Source: Lachnospiraceae bacterium UBA3802
GTDB taxonomy: Bacteria; Bacillota; Clostridia; Lachnospirales; Lachnospiraceae
Length of the DNA: 6,611 nt
Direction: 5' to 3'
NCBI GenBank assembly: GCA_002369155.1
Contig: DFEM01000023.1
Span: 1-6,611, forward strand
The notes beneath the pieces were generated by a model. The model saw only the letters and a program-made list of their open reading frames with translations, made no database searches and was not told the DNA's origin. Made by a program: the position numbers and the translations under genes. Below, in pieces: positions 1-6,498 of the stretch (its first letter is position 1; every line of letters starts with the position of its first letter).

Positions 1-1
1 C

Positions 2-31
2 TACAAGATGAAGTTGATGAGCGAATTATAA
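2..31 (+). CDS. Possible C-terminal end of an unidentified upstream gene (partial)
   Basis: Of the three forward frames, the one starting at base 2 reads YKMKLMSEL and stops at TAA 29-31, just before a strong rho-independent terminator on the same strand. A second frame is closed early by TGA, and the third would run through the terminator. Nine residues are too few to identify a family. In many Clostridia an RNase E/G-type gene lies upstream of rplU, but nothing visible here confirms that. The reading is inferred from the terminator position. Confidence 0.3.
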   Translation, partial: YKMKLMSEL

Positions 32-42
32 TTATAATATTG

Positions 43-71
43 AAGAGTCCGTTCCTTACGGACTCTTTTTT
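43..71 (+). terminator. Rho-independent terminator of the upstream gene
   Basis: A perfect 10-bp stem (43-52 pairing with 58-67, core GAGTCCG/CGGACTC) closes a 5-nt loop and runs into six T residues at 66-71. The T run is only on the + strand side, so it ends transcription coming from the left and insulates the rplU promoter that starts 30 bp later. Confidence 0.9.
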
Positions 72-101
72 AATGAATATTATCTCTTTTATAAATAATT
101 G

Positions 102-130
102 TTGACATAAAAGGAAAAATTACTTATTAT
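102..130 (+). promoter_or_regulatory. Sigma-A promoter of the rplU operon
   Basis: The -35 element TTGACA (102-107) matches the consensus exactly. A 17-bp AT-rich spacer leads to the -10 element TATTAT (125-130), which matches five of six positions. Transcription would start near 136-138, giving a leader of about 70 nt before rplU. The promoter lies directly downstream of the terminator at 43-71 and is the only strong + strand promoter seen in the window, so it probably drives rplU-prp-rpmA and perhaps the genes beyond. Confidence 0.85.
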
Positions 131-136
131 ATTAGA

Positions 137-196
137 GTATGCCGCATAACGAGGTAAAAGTGGATTATTCCCACCAAAGTTAGCGAGATTGTTAAT
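137..196 (+). ncRNA. L21-leader-like autoregulatory mRNA structure
   Basis: The transcribed leader of rplU folds into a closed element. A 7-bp outer stem pairs 143-150 with 179-185 and has a bulged A at 146. Inside it, a hairpin pairs GTGG (160-163) with CCAC (171-174) around a 7-nt loop, and single-stranded stretches lie between (GAGGTAAAA at 151-159 and CAAA at 175-178). Position and layout agree with the L21 leader family known upstream of rplU in Firmicutes, thought to let ribosomal protein bL21 repress its own mRNA. Assignment to the family rests on position and hand folding, not on a covariance-model search. Confidence 0.7.
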
Positions 197-205
197 AAGG
201 AGGTG
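197..205 (+). promoter_or_regulatory. Ribosome binding site that fixes the rplU start
   Basis: AAGGAGGTG is a near-perfect complement of the 16S rRNA 3' end and stands 4 nt before the ATG at 210. It argues against the in-frame TTG at 189, which lies upstream of the site. The sequence could also form a small 5-bp hairpin (TAAGG 196-200 with CCTTA 206-210) that would partly hide the site. Confidence 0.9.
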
Positions 206-209
206 CCTT

Positions 210-515
210 ATGTACGCTATTATTGCAACAGGAGGTAAGCAGTACAAAGTTGCTGAAGGCGATGTGATCAACGTAGAGAAGATCGAAGCTGAAGTTAATG
301 ATACTGTTACTTTTGATGACGTTCTTGCAATCAGCGATTCATCTTTCAAAGCAGGTGATGATTGCGCTAACAGCACTGTTTCAGCTACAGTTCTTGAACA
401 GGGCAGAGGCAAGAAAGTTTTAGTATACAAGTACAAGAGAAAATCCGGTTATCATAAGAAAAACGGACACAGACAGTACTTTACTAAAGTTAAAATCGAC
501 AAGATTAATGCTTAA
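210..515 (+). CDS. rplU: 50S ribosomal protein bL21
   Basis: This encodes bL21, a structural protein of the large ribosomal subunit that binds 23S rRNA. The product from the ATG at 210 has 101 residues, close to the usual 102-103. It opens with MYAIIATGGKQYKVAEGD, the family signature, and shows the basic C-terminal half with KVLVYKYKRKSGYHKKNGHRQ typical of bL21. The start is chosen by the AAGGAGGTG site at 197-205. The in-frame TTG at 189 would add seven residues unlike the family (MLIRRCL). It is the first gene after promoter 102-130 and a structured leader, so synthesis is probably self-limited. The prp start codon follows its stop after 2 nt. Identification is secure. Confidence 0.98.
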   Translation: MYAIIATGGKQYKVAEGDVINVEKIEAEVNDTVTFDDVLAISDSSFKAGDDCANSTVSATVLEQGRGKKVLVYKYKRKSGYHKKNGHRQYFTKVKIDKINA

Positions 516-517
516 TT

Positions 518-838
518 ATGGTATCTGTTATTTTTTACAAGAAAAACAATTCATATTACAGAGTTGAATGTTTTGGACATGCAGGAGATGCTCCGGCGGG
601 CGAGAATATCGTATGTGCCGCTGTTTCCGCACTTGTTATAAACTGTTTCAATTCAGTTGAAAAGTTTACTGATGATTTTGTTTCTTCAGAAACAAGCAAA
701 GACGGTATAACAAGTCTTCAGTTAAAAGATAACTGTTCCAATGATGCAACTCTTCTTGTAAAATCACTGGAATTCGGGCTTAAAGAAATATCCAGAGATA
801 ACAGACAATATTTGAAAATATCAGTTAAGGAGGTATAA
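518..838 (+). CDS. prp: Ribosomal-processing cysteine protease Prp (YsxB family)
   Basis: Prp is a small cysteine protease that removes the N-terminal extension of bL27 in Firmicutes; in Staphylococcus aureus this is essential for ribosome function. The 106-residue product has the family motif GHA-x6[11 protein letters not shown], with the catalytic dyad His21 and Cys33 at the usual 12-residue spacing. The more common Asp before IVCA is Asn30 here. The gene lies between rplU and rpmA, its conserved position next to its substrate. It begins 2 nt after the rplU stop without a clear ribosome binding site, so translation is probably coupled to rplU, which would keep protease made in proportion to ribosomal protein. 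The final codons contain the rpmA ribosome binding site. Confidence 0.95.
   Translation: MVSVIFYKKNNSYYRVECFGHAGDAPAGENIVCAAVSALVINCFNSVEKFTDDFVSSETSKDGITSLQLKDNCSNDATLLVKSLEFGLKEISRDNRQYLKISVKEV
827..833 (+). promoter_or_regulatory. Ribosome binding site of rpmA inside the prp 3' end
   Basis: AAGGAGG stands 9 nt before the ATG at 843 and lies within the last codons of prp, whose stop is at 836-838. It selects the ATG at 843 over the in-frame ATG at 852. That start keeps the N-terminal extension that Prp must remove. Confidence 0.85.
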
Positions 839-842
839 ACCT

Positions 843-1127
843 ATGCTGCAGATGAATCTTCAATTATTTGCACACAAAAAAGGTGTTGGTTCTACCAAGA
901 ACGGCAGAGATTCAGAATCTAAGCGTTTAGGAGCTAAAAGAGCTGACGGTCAGTTTGTTAAGGCCGGCAATATCTTATATAGACAGCGTGGTACCAAAAT
1001 TCATCCCGGTTTGAATGTCGGTATCGGCGGCGACGATACATTATATGCCAAAGTTGACGGAGTATTACGTTTCGAGCGTAAGGGCCGCGACAAAAAACAG
1101 GCAAGTGTATATCCTGTAGAACAGTAA
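843..1127 (+). CDS. rpmA: 50S ribosomal protein bL27, precursor with cleavable N-terminal extension
   Basis: bL27 is a large-subunit protein whose N-terminal tail reaches the peptidyl transferase centre. The 94-residue precursor starts MLQMNLQLF followed by [15 protein letters not shown]. By comparison with the studied S. aureus protein, Prp would cut between Phe9 and Ala10, leaving an 85-residue mature protein starting AHKKG. Further family marks are [12 protein letters not shown] and [13 protein letters not shown]. The extension and the adjacent prp gene explain each other. The strong site at 827-833 sets the start. A hairpin follows the gene at 1134-1162. Two stop codons (TAA TAA) end the reading frame. 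Confidence 0.98.
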   Translation: MLQMNLQLFAHKKGVGSTKNGRDSESKRLGAKRADGQFVKAGNILYRQRGTKIHPGLNVGIGGDDTLYAKVDGVLRFERKGRDKKQASVYPVEQ

Positions 1128-1133
1128 TAATCA

Positions 1134-1162
1134 AACGCCTCAAGTATTTCGCTTGAGGCGTT
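1134..1162 (+). terminator. Hairpin between rpmA and obgE, probable partial terminator
   Basis: An 11-bp perfect stem (AACGCCTCAAG at 1134-1144 with 1152-1162) encloses a 7-nt loop. It starts seven bases after the rpmA stop codon. The downstream T tract is poor (TTATTTATAATTT), so it may attenuate rather than stop transcription, or it may protect the 3' end of the ribosomal-protein mRNA. It would give more rplU-prp-rpmA message than obgE message. Confidence 0.7.
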
Positions 1163-1187
1163 ATTTATAATTTAATGTGGAGAATAA

Positions 1188-2519
<1,332 letters not shown>

Positions 2520-2547
2520 ATATTCATTTAGAAAGATATTTAAGTTT

Positions 2548-2574
2548 AAAGCATTTTTAATTAATGATGCTTTT
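2548..2574 (+). terminator. Weak hairpin between obgE and yhbY
   Basis: A 7-bp stem (AAAGCAT at 2548-2554 with ATGCTTT at 2567-2573) encloses a 12-nt loop, followed by only a short T stretch. It is the only structure seen in the 79-bp gap. It is too weak to be called a proper terminator and may be an attenuator, an mRNA processing point or chance in AT-rich sequence. Confidence 0.3.
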
Positions 2575-2598
2575 AGTATATATTTTTAAGGAGTTTAT

Positions 2599-2904
2599 AT
2601 GACAAGCAAACAAAGAGCATATTTAAAATCTCTTGCAAACAATCTTGAACCTTTGTTTATGGTCGGCAAATCAAGTCTTACACCCGAATTCAATGAGGCA
2701 GTAAGTGAAGCATTCAATACACACGAACTTATCAAATTAAGCGTATTGAAGAATTGTCCCGACGATCCCAAAGAACTCGCTTCAATGATTGCAGAGCGTA
2801 CCAAATCGGAACTTGTTCAGGTTATAGGCAAGAAGTTTATTCTTTATAAGCCTTTTAAAGATAATCCTGTAATTATTTTACCTAAATCAAAACCTCAGGA
2901 TTAA
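2599..2904 (+). CDS. yhbY: YhbY/YqeI family RNA-binding protein (CRM domain)
   Basis: Members of this family are single CRM-domain proteins associated with the pre-50S subunit and thought to assist ribosome assembly. The 101-residue product matches through MTSKQRAYLKSLANNLEP, the MVGKSSLT loop (21-28), HELIKLSVLKNC (41-52) and ELVQVIGKKFILYKP. The RNA-binding loop is normally GxxG (GKNG or GKGG in studied relatives); here it is GKSS (residues 23-26), so the second glycine is missing. AAGGAG at 2588-2593 stands 5 nt before the ATG. It lies between obgE and nadD, the usual place in Firmicutes, and fits a ribosome-assembly function alongside Obg. The family call is secure, but the exact molecular role is not well established in general. 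Confidence 0.93.
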   Translation: MTSKQRAYLKSLANNLEPLFMVGKSSLTPEFNEAVSEAFNTHELIKLSVLKNCPDDPKELASMIAERTKSELVQVIGKKFILYKPFKDNPVIILPKSKPQD

Positions 2905-2913
2905 CTATTAATT

Positions 2914-4089
2914 ATGAAAATATGTATATTCGGCGGTACTTTTGACCCCATTCATAAAGGACATATTCATATAGCAAAAAATGCCTTGTCTGAGTTTCAT
3001 TTGGACAAGGTTATTTTCATGCCATCGGGAAATTCATATATGAAGAAGGATGTAACACCTTCCATACACAGATTGAATATGCTTAAAAAAGCGATTGAAG
3101 GCATGGAAGGATTTGAGTTAAGCGATCTTGAAATCAAACGTGAAGGCTATACTTACACCGCAGACACTGTCGGTTATTTAAAAGAGCATTATCCCGATGA
3201 TAAATTATATTTTCTGATAGGAACGGATACACTTTTTATGCTCGAAAAATGGTATAAATTTGAGTATTTGTTCGAAAATCTGATTTTCATCGTAGCAGAC
3301 AGAAACGATAAAGAAAGCAGTAAAAAAGCAGATGAATATAAAGAAAAATATAATGCAAACATAATGTTTTTGAATTGTGATTTTCTCGACATTTCATCTA
3401 CCGCGATAAGAGAAGAAATATTAAGCACCTCTTATGATGATTACAAATGTCAGGATATAAACGAAAAAGTATTTGATTATATAAAGTCCAATCATCTGTA
3501 CAAACCCTTATCGGATGCCGAAATGATAATGCTTCTTTCAAAAGATTTAAAAGAGTCAAGACTCTTGCATACGCTAGGTGTTATGGATACTGCATCCGCT
3601 TTGGCAAAAGCACATGGTGCAGATGTAAGAAAATGCGAAACGGCAGCACTATTGCATGACTGTGCCAAATATATGCCCATCGATGAAATGATTGCAATAT
3701 GCGAACGAAATTTCATCAAATTAAGCGATCTTGAAAAAGAAGATGAAGGTTTGCTTCATTCAAAAGCAGGAGCATGCCTTGCGTATGAAAAATACGGAAT
3801 AAAGGACAGCGAAATTCTTGAAGCCATTAAATGGCATACAACGGGGAAGCCTGATATGTCATTGATTGAAAAAATCATATTTATATCCGATTATATTGAG
3901 CCTAACAGAACACATTCGGACAAACTTCCGATGTATCGAATGATTGCAATGGCAGATATAAATATTGTTTGCATGAATATATTAAAAGACACGCTGGATT
4001 ACCTTGAATCCATAAACAAAAAAACCGATGAAATGACGGTTTTGACATATCAATATTACAAGAAACTTATAAGCGAAAGAAAGCAATAA
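2914..4089 (+). CDS. nadD: Fused NadD-YqeK: nicotinate-nucleotide adenylyltransferase with HD-domain Ap4A hydrolase
   Basis: The first half (about 1-195) is NadD, which joins nicotinate mononucleotide and ATP to make deamido-NAD. It shows CIFGGTFDPIHKGH with the HxGH nucleotide-binding motif at 14-17 and the ISSTAIR motif at 160-166. The second half (about 200-391) is YqeK, an HD-type metal hydrolase family shown in Bacillus and relatives to split Ap4A into two ADP. Metal ligands are visible as His219, His248-Asp249 (LLHDCAK), His282, His308 (KWHTTG) and Asp326 (FISDYIEPNR). In Bacillus these are two adjacent genes; here one frame spans both without a stop. All catalytic residues seem intact in both halves, so both are expected active. 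The ATG follows the yhbY stop by 9 nt with only a weak AGGA 14 nt upstream, suggesting coupled translation. A terminator ends the gene group. Confidence 0.95.
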   Translation: MKICIFGGTFDPIHKGHIHIAKNALSEFHLDKVIFMPSGNSYMKKDVTPSIHRLNMLKKAIEGMEGFELSDLEIKREGYTYTADTVGYLKEHYPDDKLYFLIGTDTLFMLEKWYKFEYLFENLIFIVADRNDKESSKKADEYKEKYNANIMFLNCDFLDISSTAIREEILSTSYDDYKCQDINEKVFDYIKSNHLYKPLSDAEMIMLLSKDLKESRLLHTLGVMDTASALAKAHGADVRKCETAALLHDCAKYMPIDEMIAICERNFIKLSDLEKEDEGLLHSKAGACLAYEKYGIKDSEILEAIKWHTTGKPDMSLIEKIIFISDYIEPNRTHSDKLPMYRMIAMADINIVCMNILKDTLDYLESINKKTDEMTVLTYQYYKKLISERKQ

Positions 4090-4116
4090 AAAAGGCATCG
4101 ATTATCGATGCCTTTT
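4090..4116. terminator. Bidirectional terminator between convergent genes
   Basis: GGCATCGA (4094-4101) pairs with TCGATGCC (4105-4112) around TTA, extended by four A-T pairs, with A residues on one side and T residues on the other. It starts at the nadD-yqeK stop and ends 4 bp from the chemoreceptor stop on the opposite strand, so one hairpin can end both transcripts. Confidence 0.9.
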
Positions 4117-4120
4117 ATCT

Positions 4121-5536
4121 TTATCTGTAAAGAGTTTCTGCCATTTGCGCAATTTCGTCGGCTGCAGCGTGGAGTTCTTCGATAGTTGCATTTATGGTAC
4201 ACATTTCTTCGGTTTCAACGGAAATACTGTCGCTGATTTGTTTAATCTTTGCAAGAATATCTTTGACCGAATCATTAACATTATTTAATTTATCGGAAAT
4301 ATGACCTGTTGTTTCTTTGGTAGAATTCGACAAAGTCTGAACTTCAGTCGCAACAACAGCGAATCCTCTGCCTGCATCGCCGGCTCTTGCAGCTTCGATT
4401 GAAGCGTTAAGAGAAAGGAGATTGGTTTGATCCGCTATACTTTTAATACTGCTTATGATTTCCATCGAATCATTTACCGCAGTCGCGATTGTATTTGCTG
4501 CTTCCGATACCTGTTCCTGTTTAATTGCTACTTCCTGCATCTGATTCGTTGCAGTCTCGACATTTGAAGAAATCTCAGCAATACCTTTTCTTAAAGATAC
4601 TATATTGGGTTCCATTTCTTCTTCAAAGCGAATTCTGTTACGTTTTTCATCACTTATATCAAGAATGGTTCCTGCCGCCATAAGAGGTTCGTTTTTATCC
4701 GACCAAACAACATAACTTGAAGCTCTGACCCAAACCCAATGACCGTCCTTATGTTTGATTCGATATTCCATATCAAATACGGTTCGTCCGGAAGGATCCG
4801 AAAGCTGTTTCGCCATAGTTGCGGAAGCCGCAGGTACATCATCAGGATGAATCTTTGTAATCCATGTTCCCATTAGATCAGGAAAATCGGAAGAACCCGG
4901 AGTATAGCCCAGAATTCTTTTAAACTGGTCAGAATAAACCATGGGAGAGTTGACGTCATTTATATCATATTTGGTAAGATCCATGCTCCAGCTGCCTTCC
5001 AGCATCATCTTTTCAACAGCATGCTCGCGTCTAGAATCATGAAGGAATATTTCAGCCTGTTTCTTTTGCTCGTCAATATCCGAAAAAGTACCGATAAATT
5101 CTTTGGGATTGCCATTGGAATATCGAATACATTCTCCGGCTGCATGATACCATTTATAGCCGTCATTCTTGGTTAAAAGTCTGTAATCAATATCAAATTT
5201 GGTTTTGCCGCTTTTATCAGCTGCAGCAGCGCCGAAAGCAGCAAAGACTGCATCAATTTCATCGGGATGCATAATCTTTGCCAAAGCATTCATGTCATCG
5301 GGTAATTCAGTCCTTGAATATCCAAGCATTCTTCTGAACTCATCGGAATACTCAACCGATTGAGAACCATCTGGAAGATACATGCTTTTCCATATACCCA
5401 AATGGGTACTGTTATTAACAGAATCAAGTTCGACTTTACTGTCATTAAGCTGTTCTTTAAGTTCAGCTATCTGTTTTTCGAGCTCGGCAATACGTTTATC
5501 ATTGCTTTCAAAAGCACCTTTGTTCCTTCCAAACAT
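4121..5536 (-). CDS. Soluble methyl-accepting chemotaxis-type receptor with two PAS domains
   Basis: The 471-residue product would sense a cytoplasmic signal and control the CheA-CheW kinase complex. In order: a coiled coil (about 13-43), PAS 1 (about 44-155), PAS 2 (about 182-297), and a receptor signalling hairpin (about 305-471). The hairpin tip has [20 protein letters not shown] and [11 protein letters not shown] (367-399). The two PAS domains are clear duplicates, sharing YSDxFxRxLGY, the IHPDD/MHPDE motif and a FSDID/ILDIS end. No hydrophobic membrane segment or signal peptide is present. The start is the ATG at 5536, preceded by AGGGGGA; an upstream in-frame ATG at 5578 lacks such a site. 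The gene stands alone between two terminators. The ligand or cofactor of the PAS domains cannot be told, and no che or flagellar gene is nearby. Confidence 0.93.
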   Translation of the reverse strand: MFGRNKGAFESNDKRIAELEKQIAELKEQLNDSKVELDSVNNSTHLGIWKSMYLPDGSQSVEYSDEFRRMLGYSRTELPDDMNALAKIMHPDEIDAVFAAFGAAAADKSGKTKFDIDYRLLTKNDGYKWYHAAGECIRYSNGNPKEFIGTFSDIDEQKKQAEIFLHDSRREHAVEKMMLEGSWSMDLTKYDINDVNSPMVYSDQFKRILGYTPGSSDFPDLMGTWITKIHPDDVPAASATMAKQLSDPSGRTVFDMEYRIKHKDGHWVWVRASSYVVWSDKNEPLMAAGTILDISDEKRNRIRFEEEMEPNIVSLRKGIAEISSNVETATNQMQEVAIKQEQVSEAANTIATAVNDSMEIISSIKSIADQTNLLSLNASIEAARAGDAGRGFAVVATEVQTLSNSTKETTGHISDKLNNVNDSVKDILAKIKQISDSISVETEEMCTINATIEELHAAADEIAQMAETLYR

Positions 5537-5543
5537 ATAAAAA

Positions 5544-5550
5544 TCCCCCT
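5544..5550 (-). promoter_or_regulatory. Ribosome binding site that fixes the chemoreceptor start
   Basis: AGGGGGA, read on the minus strand, stands 7 nt before the ATG at 5536. It favours the protein starting MFGRNKGAF over the longer in-frame option from 5578, which would add 14 residues ([14 protein letters not shown]) and has no such site before it. Confidence 0.8.
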
Positions 5551-5603
5551 CATTTTTTAACATAAATGCTTTAATCATTTATCACAAATCATACATCTAA
5601 TTT

Positions 5604-5609
5604 ATTATA
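5604..5609 (-). promoter_or_regulatory. Possible -10 element of the chemoreceptor gene
   Basis: A perfect TATAAT lies about 70 bp upstream of the start codon in the gap between the lexA terminator and this gene. No good -35 hexamer is found at 16-18 bp, and no clear motility sigma (SigD/FliA) promoter is seen either, so this is only a candidate. Confidence 0.3.
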
Positions 5610-5640
5610 TCAAAAATATGGAAATAATACCTCATATATT

Positions 5641-5671
5641 AAAAAAGAATCCCGAAAAAGGATTCTTTTTT
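5641..5671 (-). terminator. Rho-independent terminator of lexA
   Basis: A 12-bp symmetric stem (AAAAAAGAATCC at 5641-5652 with GGATTCTTTTTT at 5660-5671) encloses a 7-nt loop. On the minus strand the hairpin begins 28 nt after the lexA stop and ends in six T residues. It separates lexA from the chemoreceptor gene on the same strand, so the two are not co-transcribed. Confidence 0.9.
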
Positions 5672-5699
5672 ACAAAAAAACTTAAGTTTATGTCAATAA

Positions 5700-6326
5700 T
5701 TATTTGCAGAGTCTGAAAACTCCGAAAACCTTACCTAAAATTTGAATGTTTCCGTTAACTATGATAGGACTCATGGTATCATTCTCGGGCTTTAATTCGA
5801 TATGATCTTTAAACTTATAGAAAGTCTTAATTGTAGCGCTGTCTTCAAGCAAAGCAACAACAGTATCACCGTTTGAAGCTGTATTGCATTGACGAACAAA
5901 AACATAATCACCGTCAAAAATACCGACATTAATCATACTGTCACCTTTGGCCATAAGAACAAAGACTTCATCATTAGGAAGCATTTCAACAGGAAGAGGG
6001 AAGTAACCTTCAATATTTTGAGTAGCAAGAATTGGTTCGCCGCAGGCTACCCGGCCGACAATCGGTACAGAAGCCGTTTCTGTTCTTATCTGGTTGAATG
6101 AATCATCCATTATTTCAATGCAACGGGGTTTTGCAGGATCTCTTTTTATAAGATCATTGGCTTCGAGTTTGTTTAAATGAGCAAATATACTGCTGGTAGA
6201 AGAAAGCCCTGTAAATTTGCACATTTCACGAACCGTGGGAGGAAATCCTTTTTTCATGATATTATCTTTGATAAAATCAAGTAATTCATAATCGGTATTT
6301 GTAAGTTTATTCTTTTCTCTGGACAT
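5700..6326 (-). CDS. lexA: SOS repressor LexA
   Basis: LexA represses DNA-damage genes and cleaves itself when stimulated by RecA filaments. The 208-residue product has an N-terminal winged helix-turn-helix (about 8-70, with PPTVREMCKFTGLSSTSSIF) and a C-terminal S24 peptidase domain (about 88-208). The self-cleavage site reads GRVACGEP, so the bond is Cys95-Gly96 rather than the common Ala-Gly. Catalytic residues are Ser130 (GDSM) and Lys167 (ATIKTF). The start is the ATG at 6326, 6 nt after GGAG (6333-6336). An in-frame TTG at 6338 would overlap that site and is unlikely. Two LexA boxes overlap the promoter upstream, so autoregulation is expected. Length and layout are typical. Confidence 0.97.
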   Translation of the reverse strand: MSREKNKLTNTDYELLDFIKDNIMKKGFPPTVREMCKFTGLSSTSSIFAHLNKLEANDLIKRDPAKPRCIEIMDDSFNQIRTETASVPIVGRVACGEPILATQNIEGYFPLPVEMLPNDEVFVLMAKGDSMINVGIFDGDYVFVRQCNTASNGDTVVALLEDSATIKTFYKFKDHIELKPENDTMSPIIVNGNIQILGKVFGVFRLCK

Positions 6327-6332
6327 ATTTTT

Positions 6333-6336
6333 CTCC
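6333..6336 (-). promoter_or_regulatory. Ribosome binding site that fixes the lexA start
   Basis: GGAG, read on the minus strand, stands 6 nt before the ATG at 6326. The alternative TTG start at 6336-6338 shares its last base with the site, so it could not use it. Confidence 0.8.
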
Positions 6337-6402
6337 AATTTAATATCAAAAAAAATCTATATTGTTCTTTTTTGAAAATATTTATATGATCATTGGATAA
6401 AA

Positions 6403-6416
6403 CGAACATATTTTCT
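6403..6416. promoter_or_regulatory. LexA box 1, over the lexA transcription start
   Basis: CGAACATATTTTCT matches 8 of 10 defined bases of the Firmicutes SOS box CGAAC-N4-GTTCG, with one perfect half. It lies just downstream of the lexA -10 element, so bound repressor would cover the presumed start point. Confidence 0.8.
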
Positions 6417-6421
6417 AATTA

Positions 6422-6450
6422 ATAATACCATAACAGCAAAGGATTGGCAA
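6422..6450 (-). promoter_or_regulatory. Sigma-A promoter of lexA
   Basis: Read on the minus strand, TTGCCA (6445-6450, five of six consensus bases) is followed by a 17-bp spacer and TATTAT (6422-6427, five of six). The spacer ends in TGG, forming an extended -10. The start point would be near 6415, leaving a leader of about 90 nt. Two LexA boxes overlap the -35 and the start point. Confidence 0.85.
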
Positions 6451-6461
6451 ACATATTTTCG
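6448..6461. promoter_or_regulatory. LexA box 2, overlapping the lexA -35 element
   Basis: CAAACATATTTTCG matches 8 of 10 defined bases of the SOS box. It shares the core ACATATTTTC with box 1, is in the same orientation, and is offset by 45 bp. It overlaps the -35 hexamer by 3 bp, so binding should block RNA polymerase. Confidence 0.8.
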
Positions 6462-6469
6462 ATTTATAT

Positions 6470-6498
6470 AAAAAAAGACGATATTATTCGCCTTTTTT
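6470..6498 (-). terminator. Terminator of the integrase gene, overlapping its last codons
   Basis: On the minus strand, AAAAAAGGCGA (6488-6498) pairs with TCGTCTTTTTT (6471-6481) with one G-U pair around a 6-nt loop, ending in a T run. The upstream arm is also the coding sequence for the last residues and the stop codon lies in the loop. It isolates lexA from the upstream gene. Confidence 0.8.

Noticed and set aside
1166..1171. TATAAT just upstream of obgE
   Set aside because: No -35 hexamer at a suitable distance, and the start would leave only about a dozen bases of leader. Likely chance in AT-rich sequence.
3189..3719. Minus-strand open frames opposite nadD-yqeK
   Set aside because: Antisense to an intact enzyme with all catalytic residues; low-complexity composition and no start signals.
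5889..6101. Plus-strand open frame opposite lexA
   Set aside because: Antisense shadow of the lexA peptidase domain with no ribosome binding site or recognisable domain.
6336..6338. TTG start for a LexA four residues longer
   Set aside because: It shares a base with the GGAG site that serves the ATG at 6326, and no ribosome binding site stands before it.
6358..6371. Possible third LexA half site in the lexA leader (GAACAATAT on the minus strand)
   Set aside because: One half is off in spacing and the other is absent, so it does not meet the standard of the two boxes upstream.
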